Shown: positions 35,137 to 47,452, numbered from the stretch's first letter. The stretch: DNA of 64,000 nucleotides from Quercus robur (GCF_932294415.1 NC_065542.1:41195942-41259941), one strand, 5' to 3'. The notes: a model not told the origin generated them from the letters alone. Program-made: numbers and translations.

Positions 35137-36412
35137 TATAGATAGTTTTTAATGATCTTGTAAAAAAATATGTTCGTGCCTCCAAATTTTCTTGGGTATA
35201 TAATTATATTCTTAAAATTAATATTTTTTGGAAGCTAATTCCCAATATCATATTCCATTATTCCTACTTAAAATATTGAAGAAAATTATAAAAATTATAA
35301 TTTTTATAATCTACATTTGAAAGCAGTTTGATTTAATTATTATCTTAAAGAAAGTTGGGTTTCACATAATTTAGTATTTTAAATTTACTAAACCAAATTA
35401 TAAGACTCACTGAATCAAAGAATAAATTTTGGTATCATCGTGTGTAAAAATATGTTGGCTAGAGATTTTTGGACCATTCTTATGATAGTTTCCATAATTT
35501 TGTAAATAGTAAGTCTTGCATAATTAAAAATGTAGCTGTTAAGCAAATCTACATTGATAAGTTGTTAATGATTTTCTCCTAAGTACTTCTATGTCATGCC
35601 TTTTGGAGGAACAAACAAACCTTACTTTTGATTATGGTAAAATGGGATTATATACTAAAAGAACCAAGTTTCAATTTTGACGAATGAGACCCCTTTATTT
35701 GCAATGATGATAGGCAAGCCAATCTAACCGAGCACGAAAGCAATCCTAGCCTTAAGATAACTTTGATATATTTTTAAGATATTATTAATGATGATTTAAT
35801 CAATTATATGATATAGTGGAAAAAATTCTTAATACACGTCATTCTTGGTTATTAGTAGAGATGCTTTGTGGTTCCACAAAGTTATTCATTTTTTATATTT
35901 TTCTTGCTTTCATTCCTTGCATTAAACATCATTCTTACATAACTGGCCTCCAACCAGTTTTATTAGAAGCATTTTATTTTAGGATAATAATCCATATTAC
36001 TTACTAAGTCGTGTTTCACATTTTTAGCATGAAATGGCTTCAGAGATTCGGTTGGAGAAATCTTTGGGTTGGTGTAAGAGCTAGACTTCCTCTATCTCTA
36101 TAGAGATTTCCAAGTTACTCTTGTTCTTAAATTTTGTTGTTTTGAGCTTTGTAATAATCCGATTCAATCAAAGTGTATACTCGATTGTATAGTGTTAAAA
36201 TATTTGAGTTTTAAAACTATGTTAAGTGTTTCGACTTTCGAGACTTACTCTCTTTTTAAGTCATGTTGGACTTTAATTTTATATTGGGTTATTGTCTCTT
36301 GATTATTTAATCCATCAATGTTGTGAATTGTCCACCCTCAAATTTTGCTAAAAATCTCTACTCAAAAAAAAAAAAAAAAAAATTGCTAAAAATCATTATT
36401 TTATTTTGGCCC

Positions 36413-36445
<33 letters not shown>

Positions 36446-36591
36446 AATTCACTTTTCCCTATAAATTACACCCAGAGATGTTAGGAATTATTCCAATTAA
36501 GCTGATTTATACCATCGAATTGTGGAAAAGAAAATTTTCATTAATTAAGGTCCAAACTCTGGCTCAGACACTACTGCACCACATTTGACCA
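35137..36591. other. Intergenic, no gene recognised
   Basis: AT-rich spacer with two A-runs (36,364-36,381 and 36,411-36,440). It ends at a (CA)n tract where duplicated sequence begins. Confidence 0.5.
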
Positions 36592-36650
36592 ACTATGAAT
36601 GACACACACACACACACACACAAAAGGGTTTAGATGGCCTAAGTTGATAT

Positions 36651-36826
36651 ATGACCCATTCAGAATACTGGGAGCAGTCGTTGTTATCATTGGTCTATAC
36701 TTGGAGTTATGGGGCAAAGAAGGTGATCAAAATCACATCAAGTTCCAAGAGAAATCTGATCAGACAAATGATGAGCTGCAGGGATGCCAGTTACAACAAG
36801 GAACTTCAAAAGGGGATGTCCCTTGA
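36651..36826 (+). pseudogene. WAT1-related transporter, duplicated last exon
   Basis: Acceptor-like CCCATTCAG at 36,654-36,662 is followed by ILGAVVVIIGLYLELWGKEG and a tail ending TSKGDVP, stop at 36,824-36,826. It is nearly identical to the last exon of the complete gene at 42,651-42,813. No other exon of the gene lies upstream, so this is a stranded fragment from the segmental duplication. Confidence 0.8.
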
Positions 36827-37089
36827 AGGGTGGACAACAGCATTGGGTGTTTTCACTTTTACTTCTTTACCTGCTTTGCTTGGTAGTTGTACTTTTCATT
36901 CATTTTAGTTCTGTTGTTTTCATGTTTAACTCAGCACGCTTCCTGTGTGCTTTGGCTCTTGCATGTATTTTTTTTTTTTTTTTAATTATGAATGATGATG
37001 ATGATGATGATGATGATGATATATAGAGAAAATATAAACAGAGAATAGTTGAATCCATCTCAATCTTCTAGGGAGAAAACCCAAGAGGG

Positions 37090-37375
37090 AAGAGAGGATA
37101 TGGCCATTGACCCATCCCAGTTACAACTAGCAGCCCAATGGGCACAATTATGGGCAAAAAATTTTCATCTCTCGGAATAAAATAAAATTTCCAATTAGAC
37201 AGAATTAAGGGCAGCCTTTAACTCTAGAAGAAGGGGAGCAATAAACCACATAGGAGGTCTTGCGGAGTAGAGGTCTTGAAGAGCACCAATGACACCTTTT
37301 GAGTCTCCTTCAAAGATAATAAAATGGAGTTTGTGAGAAATTGCCAATTTGATGGATCAGATGGAGGGAGAAAGT
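37090..37375 (-). pseudogene. RNase H-like domain fragment (copy A)
   Basis: On the minus strand, allowing for frame breaks, the sequence gives FEGDSKGVIGALQDL, then P.WFIAPLLE, and later AHNCAHWAA. This pattern resembles the plant RNase H (RVT_3-like) domain found at the end of LINE-type elements and in derived host sequences. It is duplicated at 43,030-43,315, so it predates the segmental duplication. Confidence 0.5.
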
Positions 37376-37730
37376 TTGTAGTTGATCATTCTCATTCAAT
37401 GAAGTTTTAATGTTATGAAAAAGTGTACCAATGAGTCAAAAAAATCAACCTTTGCAGAGACATAAATTGATGGTACTACAATAGTCATTCCAAAGCCGGT
37501 TCTCAAATTGTGCGGGCACTTCCGTGGGGGAGCAATGTATAGTGCCCCTTTCATACATAATGCTAGTCTCCTAACATACCTAGACACATCACAATTCACA
37601 TAGCCATACACAACATTTGTCAGCTAATAAGCATTTACTTAGGTTTTAGGGAATTATCTAGCTTACACTGGTCCCAATCAACAAAAACACAAAATACTAA
37701 GACATTGACGCAAGGGAAAACTTCCCAAGG

Positions 37731-38714
37731 ACTTCTAGAATACTTGATGCTGCTTACATAGGAACTTTTATATATTAAGACAATAAGTTGATCATACAAA
37801 AAGCAAGCTTTCTAATAATCTTGCCAGGTAATTAACATATTTCACAAAGACTTCATCTTAAGCTCCTGAGTCTACTTCCAAAATCTACTCTACGATCATC
37901 AGCTAACAACAAAGAATTGACATTTACAAAGACAATTTTAAACCATTCCTCCACATGCTTCTTACAGTAATTTCCAAAAATCTATTTCATGCTTTTCCTC
38001 ACTTTGCTTCTTCAAGCCGTGCTCGTAATGACTCAAGACTTGACGTTTTATTTATACTGCAAAAAAGAACAGATAATGACATCAAACAATTTGAATAAGT
38101 TTTGTCGCTTGAAGAATAATTTATGATCTTCTAAAGACAAATATTTGAATATCCATTTGTTCTCTATAACAATTAAAATGGATCCATCCACAACCATATC
38201 ACATATTAACAAGGCTCGCCAGAAGAGCAAATCTCCTCCAGATGCCAACTTTTCTGAAATCCATTCCGGAACTAATTCTATTAAGAGGTTTAGCTGCTCT
38301 TCAACTTCTCCTGCAATCACAAATGAAGAGGATCACCAAAAGCTACCAGAGAAAAGGGAATTATATCCGTGTGGTACAAATGCTTACTTTTGTCAACAAT
38401 ATCACAATGGCTTGCAATTATCTTGTGTATAAGCTCCTCTTTTGTGATAACAGACCGCTTAATAGACTGAAATAAGAAGTGAATCATGTTGAAGAGCTTA
38501 GGCAGGCTAGCAATCATTTGTTGCCTCCGTTTTGCCCGAGAGAAATCCGGCGATCTCACAGTTGTGGAAGTATACTAAGGAGCTTAAGATGAAGTCTTTG
38601 TGAAATATATTAATTACATGGCAAGATTATTAGAAAGCTTGCTTTTTGTATGATCAACTTATTGTCTTAATATATAAAAGTTCCTATGTAAGCAGCATCA
38701 AGCATTCTAGAAGT
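37731..38714. repeat. Fold-back: 150 bp inverted arms around CDT1 exons
   Basis: Left arm 37,731-37,880 (ACTTCTAGAATACTTGATGC...) and right arm 38,565-38,714 (...GCATCAAGCATTCTAGAAGT) are inverted copies. The ~680 bp between them holds CDT1 exon 6 and part of exon 5. Copy B at 43,680-43,840 has only the left-arm equivalent, so the right arm was added in copy A. Confidence 0.8.
38216..38537 (-). pseudogene. CDT1: CDT1 3' fragment (exons 5 and 6), copy A
   Basis: Exon 5 part (38,537-38,388; AKRRQQMIASLPKLFNMIHF, RSVITKEELIHKIIASHCD) and exon 6 (38,310-38,216; EVEEQLNLLIELVPEWISEK, LASGGDLLFW) match the complete gene. The copy lacks everything upstream of exon 5. Its normal stop TGA has become CGA, so the frame would run on to 38,048. 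With no promoter or N-terminal domains it is a dead fragment. Confidence 0.85.
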
Positions 38715-38999
38715 CAGAAAAGTCGCCGAAACCCTCTATCCCAATTAATGGCCTAGAGAGACCCTATGGGCCACACAAGCCCAAATAACTACCTTAAGCA
38801 TGTTGAATATCTCAGAACTATTATTAAATTAATGTAGTTTCAATAAGTCAAATTTTGAATGCTCATCAATCACAAATAATCAAAACCCAAATCATGGAAA
38901 AAAGAACAAAAAAGAATTACTACCCACCCACATCACAAAAATGCAATAATTTCAATCTATCTATCTAGTTTTATTTATTTATTTTTAATTTTCACTAAG

Positions 39000-40880
39000 T
39001 AAAATTTCTACACTAGATGACCTCTTATCTAAGGTTATAACTTAAGTGGATGCAAAATTGAAAGTTAACAATTTTTCAGCTAACACTGTTGAACAAAAGG
39101 AGTTTGTTCTTAAAATTGTTGGACCATGATGGAAGGGAGGTGTGAGTTAAAAATTGCTCAGACTATAAAAGACGACAATAAGGGCTCGATTTTTTATGGT
39201 TAGTGCATAATAATCTCGACAGTTCTTCCATAATGAGATTCATGAACATTGAGCATTGGCCTTAATAAATCTATTGTATCATTACCAGTAACTTGTCCTA
39301 TTATTAGAGGTGTTGACATTATAGTAATTTTGGATATGAACTATAGATAAATCCATGCGTTAGTATGGAGTTACAAAAATAATGACACATTAATGAATCT
39401 AATTAATGATGTTAATTATTAACGAATGTAACATATCTGTTACATAATTGTTTTTACGATAGAAAAGATTTTATGGCTAGTCATGTCCTTTCTGAATGTT
39501 ATAAATATTGTCAGGCCCCACTTGTAAGGGGTGGAGAAGAGAAAAGAAAGCTCATGTTAATCCAGACTAGTTGGGGAGAGCAATAGAGAGCCTTGAAAGC
39601 ATCTCACGTGAGGGACCCTAATGTTTCTCAAATTGACTAGTTAGAGGCTCGAGAATGGAGTGATGAAAGAAAAGACTGAAAGAGAGCAGAAGAATAGCCT
39701 GAGGAACTGATCATTGAACTAATTTTCATCCTTGAGCTAATTGGAATGGTGGACTTCGATTGGGCTTTGTTTTGTCCATTCGATTGGCATCCTAATTGCT
39801 TGTGATAGAGACGAAGCTAGAACTTAAAGTTAAGGGAGACGGCTTTGCTGATGTAGTGACTTTGACCTCTGACTCTACTATTACTTAGCCATTGATTTTT
39901 ATTTTTATTTTTTGTGTCTTTGAAATGTTTGCTATTGGGTAAAAACAAAATTATTTTGTTTAAAATTTTTAAATGGTCAAGATGTTTGTTTTTGGTGAAA
40001 TTTGTTGATTAAGCTTAATTTTTTTTTTTCAATTTTACTATTGATAATTTTTGTTGTTCAACTAATTTTTTTGGGCTTGTATATTTTGTTTTAGATTTTA
40101 AATCTATAAATTTTTTAATGGTCTTTAAAATGAGGAAAATTCTAGAGTTACAAACTTTTTTACAAATTGCTGATATGATGAATAATTATTGATAAGTAAA
40201 AAAACAATTTAAATGGTAGGCCCAAATGCGAACCAAAAAAAATTTGCTACTTAACTATTAGTAAAAATATTTTAGAAAAAATATTGACTATAATAACACT
40301 CTTAAAAGAATCATTGATATTGTTAAGGATGTAAAAATGTACTTTTACAACAAAATTGTTAAAATTAGTACCCATATATATAATAATATTTTTTAGAAAA
40401 AAATTGGGGGGCCATTGCCCCCCAAGTCCAACCATGGTTCCATCCATGGCTTGTGAGGTCCTTGAATAATAAATTTTAATAAGAAATTTCTCACATCTTA
40501 TTATTGATTTTTGTTACAAATGCACGTGATATAATTTTTAATTGATTGATGTGTTATATTTTGGTTTTCTTGAATTACTTTTTAAATAAAATTCCAACAC
40601 ATACAAGTAAAGAGTACAACTGGTGCATACGTCTCAACTGTATTTTAAAGTATAACACCCTACTCTTTCTATTCCATTCGCATTTGGACCTTGCATCAAA
40701 TCAGCTGTCAATTATTTAGTTTGGAATTTTTCAAGAACATGATGCTATCAACTTGTAAGCATAATCAGTAAAAGACAAGTCCTCATCCATGAGTATAGAT
40801 GCATTTGTGCTTCAAGCCTTCAACTATAAACAAGCAAAGGGTGACAAAAAAAATAAGGTTGGCACATATATTCAAGAGCT
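39000..40880. other. Intergenic, upstream of the WAT1-related gene
   Basis: AT-rich spacer. 39,800-40,440 has the look of a dispersed repeat: GAGACGAAGCTAGAA at one side and GGGGGGCCATTGCCCCCC, a near-palindrome, at 40,407-40,424. A TATA-like TATAAA lies at 40,825-40,830, 51-56 bp before the WAT1 start codon. No other gene. Confidence 0.45.
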
Positions 40881-42813
40881 ATGGCGCCGATGGTAGGTGA
40901 GATGGGCATGATCTGTAGGAGATTCAAGCCACACATTCTGATGGTTCTGATTCATGTAGGTTATATGATTATGTACCTCATTACAGATGCTGCCTTCAGC
41001 CATGGGATGAATCCTCATATCTTTGTAACTTATCGACATGTTCTAGGTGGTTTAGTGATGTTTCCTTTTGCCTATTTTCTTGAAAGGTACAGTTCTAATC
41101 TACATCCAATACACATCCATATACACTCACACACTGGTTACATGAATAATTATCTTCAAGTATGTACATATTCTGCATCTAAACAATTAAAACACTTTGG
41201 CAAATAGTCATAACAACGAAATAATATCATTTAATAGGTAATTATTCAATATTTGATTTTTCGTTTTCTTTCATGCAGAAAAGTAAGGCCAAAGATGACA
41301 TTAGCATTGTTTTTTGAGATGTTTCTGCTTTCTCTGGTAGGGTACGTAGGTTGTCAAGCACCACTCTTCAGTATAACATGAATGATACTAGAGATTTGTG
41401 TTTACTCAAATTAATAAAAAGCACTTACAGTTTTCTTTTCCCTGATGTTAAACAGGGTTAGCTTAACCCTTAACATGTACTTTGCAAGTTTGGAATACAC
41501 TTCTCCAACCTTTGGCACATCCATGATCAATGTTGTTGCATCTTTAACTTTTGTAATTCCAGTTGCACTCAGGTGGGGCTTTACACTTCGTGAACATGTC
41601 TCTCTTCTCGTTTGATGAGAAAATGGAGACTACATAAACACCATTTAATAAGTATTTTATGTAGGTTGGAGGCCCTTGATGCTAGGAATGCTCGTGGAAT
41701 AGCCAAAGTCGTGGGAACCTTAATATCGTTGGCTGGGGTCATGACCATGACTCTGTATAAAGGGCCTGAAGTTCGAAGTTGGAAGGGTGCTCCCATCCAC
41801 TTAAATAGAAGCAATTCTGTTCATGAGAACTGGATTAAAGGACCAATTCTAGCTGGTGCAAGTTGCATATCATGGTCTTTATGGTACATTAGGCAGGTAC
41901 ATAACGTACAAAAAAACCTTCCCTCCTGACTGTTGCAAGTTGTGCTATATTATATGTCCCACTGCTCAACAGTACAGTCATGAGAAAATAATCATAATAA
42001 GAGATTACATGACCTAATTTACAAGCAAATATTAAGATCACCAAAATCTGTTATGCATGAACTGATATATAACAGAAAAGCGAGGTAGCCAAAAAAAAAA
42101 AAAAAGGAAGTATTTTTCCCCACGAAATAAAAGATGATAGTGTATCCATGTGAACCACGCAGGCATTTACTCTGAAGAAGTATCCTGCGCAACTGTCATT
42201 AACTGCATGGATAAACTTAATCGGTGGAGCACAATCAGCTGCCTTCACAGTACTCATACAACACAAACCGGCTGCATGGTCCATTGCATTCAACAACATT
42301 GACTTCTGGTCCATCGTATATGCAGTAATTAAAGAATGTGAAAGAATTTCAAATTATTATTTTGTTTCAAATGATGTTTTAAACGTTTTATATGTCAAAT
42401 GGCAGGGAGTTGTATGCTCAGGTATAACAATCTTCATTCAACTATGGTGCACTGAACAAAGAGGACCAGTTTTTGTGACCATGTTTAATCCCCTTGGAGC
42501 AGTGTTGACAGCGCTGCAATCATACTTTCTTCTTGGTGAAAGACTGCACATGGGAAGGTATAATCATCACAGTGTTATATCCACTTTCAGGAGCCCCACA
42601 CACACACACAAGGGTTTAGATGGCTCTAAGTTGATATATGGCCCATTCAGAATACTGGGAGCAGTCGTTGTTATCATTGGTCTATACTTGGTGTTATGGG
42701 GCAAAGAAGGTGATCAAAATCACATCAAGTTCCAAGAGAAATCTGATCTGACAAATGATGAGCTGCAGGGATGCCAGTTACAACAAGGAACTTCAAAAAG
42801 GGATGTCCCTTGA
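40881..42813 (+). CDS. WAT1-related (EamA/nodulin MtN21-type) membrane transporter, 364 aa
   Basis: Seven exons with canonical GT-AG introns: 40,881-41,086; 41,279-41,341; 41,456-41,572; 41,665-41,896; 42,163-42,324; 42,406-42,557; 42,651-42,813. The joined frame is 1,095 nt with no stop. It starts MAPMVGEMGMICRRFKPHIL and carries MVLIHVGYMIMYLITDAAFS, YRHVLGGLVMFPFAYFLERK, RPKMT, NMYFASLEYTSPTF, SMINVVASLTFVIPV, then GVVCSGITIFIQLW, RGPVFVTMFNPLGAV, QSYFLLGERL and LGAVVVIIGLYLVLWGK. This is the ten-helix, two-EamA layout of plant WAT1-related proteins, at the usual length (350-400 aa). Relatives sit in the plasma membrane or tonoplast and move auxin, amino acids or other metabolites; the substrate here is not known. 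The start is the first ATG after a TATAAA box. The last exon is also duplicated at 36.7 kb. It converges with CDT1, 1.4 kb away. Confidence 0.92.
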
Positions 42814-44519
42814 AGAGTTTTCACTTTTACATCTTTACCTGCTTTGCTTGATAGTTGTACTTTTCATTCATTTTAGTTCTGTTGTTTTCATGTTGAACTC
42901 AGCACACTTCCTGTGTGCTTTGGCTCTTTTTTTTTTCTTTTTTCTTTTTTTTAATTATGAATCATGATGATGATGATGATATATAGAGAAAATATAAACA
43001 GTGAATTTCCAATCCATCTCAATCTTCTAGGGAGAAAACCCAAGAGGGAAGAGAGGAGATGGTCATGGACCCATCCCAGTTACAACTAGCAGCCCAATGG
43101 GCACAATTATGGGCAAAAAATTTACATCTCTCGGAATAAAATAAAATTTCCAAAGACGGAATTAAGGGCAGCCTTTTACTCTAGAAGGGGAGCAATAAAC
43201 CACATAGGACGTCTTGCGGAGTGGAGGTCTTGAAGAGCACCAATGACACCTTTTGAGTCTCCTTCAAAGATAATAAAATGGAGTCTCTGAGAAATTGCTC
43301 ATTCGATGGATCAGATGGACGGAGAAAGTTTGTAGTTGATTATTCTCATTCAATGAAGTTTTAATGTTATGAAAAAGTACCAGATGAGTCAAAAAAAAAT
43401 CAACCATTTCAGAGACATAAATTGATGGTACTACAATAGCCATTCCAAAGCTGGTGCTCAAATTGTGCGGGGACTTCCGTGGGAGAGCAATGTACAGTGC
43501 CCCTTTCATACATAATGCTAGTCTCCTAACATACCTAGACACATCACAATTCACATAGCCATACACAACATTTGTCAGCTTATAAACATTTACTCCTGTT
43601 TTAGGGAATCATCTAGCTTACACTGGTCCCAATCAATAATAACACAAAATACTAAGACATTGACGCAAGGGAAAACTTCCCAAGGACTTTTAGAATGCTT
43701 GATGCTGCTTACATAGAACTTTTATATATTAACTTTAAGACAATAAGTTGATCATACAAAAAGCAAGCTTTCTAATAATTTGCCATGTAATTAACATATT
43801 TCACAAAGACTTTATCTTAAGCTCCAGAGTATACTTCCAAAATCTACTCTACGATCATCAGCTAACAACAAAGAATTAACATTTACAAAGACAATTTTAA
43901 ACCATTCCTCCACATGCTTCTTACAGTAATTTCCAAAAATCTATTTCATGCATCTTCTCACTTTGCATCTTCAAGCCGTGCACGTAATGACTCAGGACTT
44001 GACATTTTATTTGTACTGCAAAAAAAGAACAGATAATGACATCAAACAATTTGAATAAGTTTTGTCGCTTGAACAATAATTTATGATCTTCTAAAGACAA
44101 ATATTTGAATATCCATTTGTTCTCTATTACAATTAAAATGGATCCATCCACAACCATATCACATATTAACAAGGCTCACCAGAAGAGCAAATCTCTTCCA
44201 GATGCCAACTTTTCTGAAATCCATTCCGGAACTAATTCTATTAAGAGGTTTAGCTGCTCTTCAACTTCTCCTGCAAACACAAATGAAGAGGATCACCAAA
44301 AGCTACCAGAGAAAAGGGAATTATATCCGTGTGGTACAAAGGCTTACTTCTGTCAACAATATCACAATCGCTTGCAATTATCTTGTGTATAAGCTCCTCT
44401 TTTGTGATAACAGACCGCTTAATAGACTGAAATAAGAAGTGAATCGTGTTGAAGAGCTTAGGCAGGCTAGCAATCATTTGTCGCCTCTGTTTTGCCCGTG
44501 AGATCGCCGGATTTCTCTC
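42605..44519. repeat. Segmental duplication, copy B, main block
   Basis: Matches 36,610-38,559 of copy A: WAT1 last exon, its 3' flank with an (ATG)n tract, the RNase H-like fragment, and CDT1 exons 6 and 5. Here these parts sit in complete genes, so B is the ancestral arrangement. A further matching block is at 50,361-50,614. Confidence 0.8.
43030..43315 (-). pseudogene. RNase H-like domain fragment (copy B)
   Basis: Same remnant as 37,090-37,375 (FEGDSKGVIGALQDLHSARR, WFIAPLLE, then a stop). It lies in the spacer between the convergent WAT1 and CDT1 genes. Probably a LINE-derived piece. Confidence 0.5.
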
Positions 44520-47227
44520 TTCTACTGCCTTCCTCTCTTTCTCTATTATCTGCATCAAGAAAACATAGTTATAAATTCTAATGATGCAATCAGAAAAATG
44601 ATATTAGATAGAACATAGAACCTTGCTTGGTAAGGATGAAAGCATAAGGAATTCACAATGGGGCTTACCGATTGCAAAATATTCTCAGGAAGAATATCAA
44701 AAACATCATTATCAACTGAAACACCTCCAGTGTCATCCATTTCATCACCAACGTTTCCATTCTTTATGGGAGTGTCAAATTTTAACAATCTTGAACAGGG
44801 TGAACGCCTTATTAACTTGTTTGAAGAGCTAGTGTAATCATCCTTTGGGCTCATATATCTCTTTGGTGGATACAATTTGGGCGGGACATTCATCAGCCCA
44901 GCTGGAATGAGAATGTGTTCTGCAGGAGTCGAATGGATATTAGCAATTTCTGAAGGAGAACCATTCTCATTATTCATGGCATCTATCTCTTTGCTTGGGG
45001 TTGCTAGTGGGCAAGATTGTGGCAAATGAGCAGGGGAAGCATGAACTGCTAGACATTTTTCATTGCTGGTTGATTCAAATGACAGTTTTGATGGGGATGG
45101 AGCACCAGCAGCAGAACTACTTTTCTCTTTGGAGGAACTTTTGTTAAGTGGTGACTCTGGAATTGGAAGAACTGAAGATTGGAGATCAGTCTTTGATAAG
45201 TTTAGAGGATAGTTCTGTACTTCATGGCTGATGACATTTTGTGAAAAGCGCTTGCGGAAAGATTGAGAGAGATGTGATGCTACCACCGGTTGCTGTTTTC
45301 TTTGTGCTTCAATTGACGTCCCGAGGGGAAATGACATGTTGGGAGAATTGTTTATGTTTGAATTCAGATCTTGTTCTGTTCCTTCTGCAATTTCATCATC
45401 CCGAATGCAGGTTTCTGATGCTGCTGATTGCAGAGCTGTTAGTGCAACAGTTGACGTCTTAATAGGAAATGATGAGGTGGGTGTTTTCATGTTCGAATGG
45501 ACGTCTAGCTTTTTACGATTGAATGGTTCAGGCAACAGTTCCTCTGGAATTTCATCCACCTGCACGCAGAAGAAAAATCTTAAGGTGCAGTCTAGAGCAT
45601 TGCTTAAAACAACCAGAAATCTTCATATCGAATATATATGAGTAAACTGACAATAATTTTTCATCTCAAATCCATATTGTTAGTTACAATTTTAAGTGGT
45701 AGTGAATATCATGCTGACAGCTACCTTTATGGTTAACATTTGTAGTGAAAGAGAGGTCAAAAGCAGCTAGAGCATAAGGTTTATTTTCAATTGTATGAAA
45801 AAGGAACACTTCTATAATGGAAACCATAGAATATGACCCTAATCAAAATTATATTAGATTATGGTATTATCTTAACCCAGTCTCATTAGGTGGCCACAAG
45901 TGGCAGATGGAATCTTGTACTAAAGTTTATACATAAAGTGTAAAACAGCTATATATAGATAGGAATGGAGGGAACAGATTAAACAGAGGCATCTCACTGC
46001 AAGAATGTCCTAAGAAAAGAGAGAATATATGCCCAACAGTTTTTGTGCATTATATTCCAAAGCACACTCCCCTTTTCAATTGGCTAGGAAGGCATTATTA
46101 CCAGAGAATCAAAGTAACTTATATATACATATAAAAAATGTAAATGATTGGCAACTAATGCTGTTCTAGATGTGATCATGAATACAGAACTAACAACAAC
46201 TTAAGGATATATCCCATGTAATATACAGAAAGTACAGAACACGAGTACCTCTGGACAGGATTTTGAAAAATCCGCAAGCAGCGATCGTAACACCTTCCTC
46301 AAACGCATATTCCCGCTTTCAGATTTCAACTTCCCATCATTTTCCACTGCATCAACGTTGATGGAAACATGGAGATCCGGCTTCATACAGCTCGTCTGCT
46401 CATCGAACACAAGTACCCTCTTTATCTCAATTGCACCGCGCAAAATAAACTTCAATTGAGCCAAGTGCCTGTGTGTAAACCTCCTAAAAACATTTTTTTT
46501 TTTTTTTTTAAACATACAAAACAATCATAAGATTCATTAATCTCATACAGCTAAGTGTAGTCAATGTATCAGGTGAGTTGCTTAGAAATATCAAATATGC
46601 AGTGTGGTAGCAATTTTTGAAAACTGATCCAAAAAAACTGAAAAAATCTGTGTTTTGAGAGAATACATTTTCCCTCATAAAACTTTTTTGGCAATGTGTT
46701 TCTATTTTGTTTTCAAGTGCCGGAATTACATTTTAAAAACACGCTTTTCCCAAATCCAAACAGGTTCTATTTTCTAAGCAACCAAAAAGAGGGAAAACAA
46801 ATTTCATTACTTCATAAAAATTTACCTATCAGTTAAACACTTAATTTTGGGGCAAATATTGGTAAAAGAGGATAAGGAACCCTTCAAGCGCAACAACCGA
46901 ATAGAACTAACCAAGCTATCAAAAAACTGAGCAAGAATCTCATACCTGCACATAGAACAAATAAATACCCAGAAACATTAATTAAAAGCTAAAACAAATA
47001 AACCAATCAAATCACCGTATTAACCAAAAAAGTTCATACTTTTCGGGTAGCTTGTGGGGCTCGGGGATTTCTGGGGAGAATTGGATATGCCTTCTGGCGG
47101 AGGAGTTGGGGCGGAGTGTTTTGGCGACTTTTCTGGCTTCCTTGACGGAGAGGGCGACGACGCGGTTGCGGTGGAGCCGTGTGGGCTGCTTCTTGGATTT
47201 GGATTTTGATGAAGATGAAGGCTCCAT
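44176..47227 (-). CDS. CDT1: CDT1-like DNA replication licensing factor, 576 aa
   Basis: Six exons on the minus strand: 47,227-47,040; 46,945-46,826; 46,483-46,249; 45,559-44,669; 44,549-44,348; 44,270-44,176. All introns are GT-AG and the joined frame is 1,731 nt without stops. CDT1 loads the MCM2-7 helicase with ORC and CDC6 and is held by geminin-type or cell-cycle controls. Visible parts: basic N-terminus (KSKSKKQPTRLHRNRVVALS); central CDT1 domain LPEK|YEILAQFFDSLVSSI, RLLRLKGSLSSFTNI, RRFTHRHLAQLKFIL, VLVFDEQTSCMKPDLHV; a long Ser-rich, low-complexity linker in exon 4 (297 codons); and the C-terminal winged-helix MCM-binding part IIEKERKAVEERNPAISRAK, MIASLPKLFNTIHFLFQSI, RSVITKEELIHKII, EVEEQLNLLLELVPEW-like, ending DLLFW. 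Length is close to Arabidopsis CDT1a/b. I saw no PIP box. E2F-type sites lie upstream. A partial scrambled copy is at 38.2-38.5 kb. Confidence 0.92.
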
Positions 47228-47280
47228 TGGTAACACAGCGAGAGAGAGAGAGCCTAATTTCTACCAGAACACTACGCTTG

Positions 47281-47288
47281 GCGGCAAA
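47281..47288 (-). promoter_or_regulatory. E2F-type site upstream of CDT1
   Basis: TTTGCCGC on the minus strand, 54 bp before the CDT1 start codon; it fits the E2F/DP consensus TTTSSCGC. CDT1 genes are known E2F targets. Function here is inferred. Confidence 0.5.
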
Positions 47289-47333
47289 ATAACAGAAAAA
47301 ACACACATTAATAATAATCAATCCCTATAAAGA

Positions 47334-47342
47334 GTATTTATA
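47334..47342 (-). promoter_or_regulatory. TATA-like box of CDT1
   Basis: TATAAATAC on the minus strand, about 110 bp before the CDT1 ATG, within normal range for a plant promoter with a short leader. Confidence 0.4.
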
Positions 47343-47452
47343 GGAGTTTTCTCCTAATCCCGGTAGAAAAAGAAATAAAAAACCTAATTCTAGGTGAGAA
47401 AGAAAAAACAATGTGACTAGGAAAAGAAATACAATTAAAACCTTAACGTTGG

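Larger units (their letters stand above)
36592..38999. repeat. Segmental duplication, copy A (rearranged and truncated)
   Basis: Three blocks match the right-hand locus. 36,620-38,537 corresponds to about 42,610-44,497 (WAT1 last exon, spacer, CDT1 exons 6 and 5). 38,739-38,999 corresponds to 50,361-50,614. Between them lie an inverted 22 bp piece of CDT1 exon 5 and an inverted 150 bp copy of the CDT1 3' flank. The CDT1 body and promoter (about 5.8 kb in copy B) and WAT1 exons 1-6 are missing. The left border falls in a (CA)n microsatellite. Confidence 0.8.

Noticed and set aside
36993..37020. (ATG)n tract as coding poly-Asp
   Set aside because: A microsatellite in the 3' flank of the duplicated WAT1 exon; shorter in copy B.
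42475..42813. Read-through of WAT1 exons 6 and 7 as one exon
   Set aside because: The 93 bp between them has good GT and AG signals and encodes an insertion (PTHTHKG) not found in the family; splicing restores GRILGAVVV.
44555..45565. 336-codon minus frame as a separate gene
   Set aside because: It is CDT1 exon 4 with intron sequence at both ends; true exon limits are 45,559-44,669.
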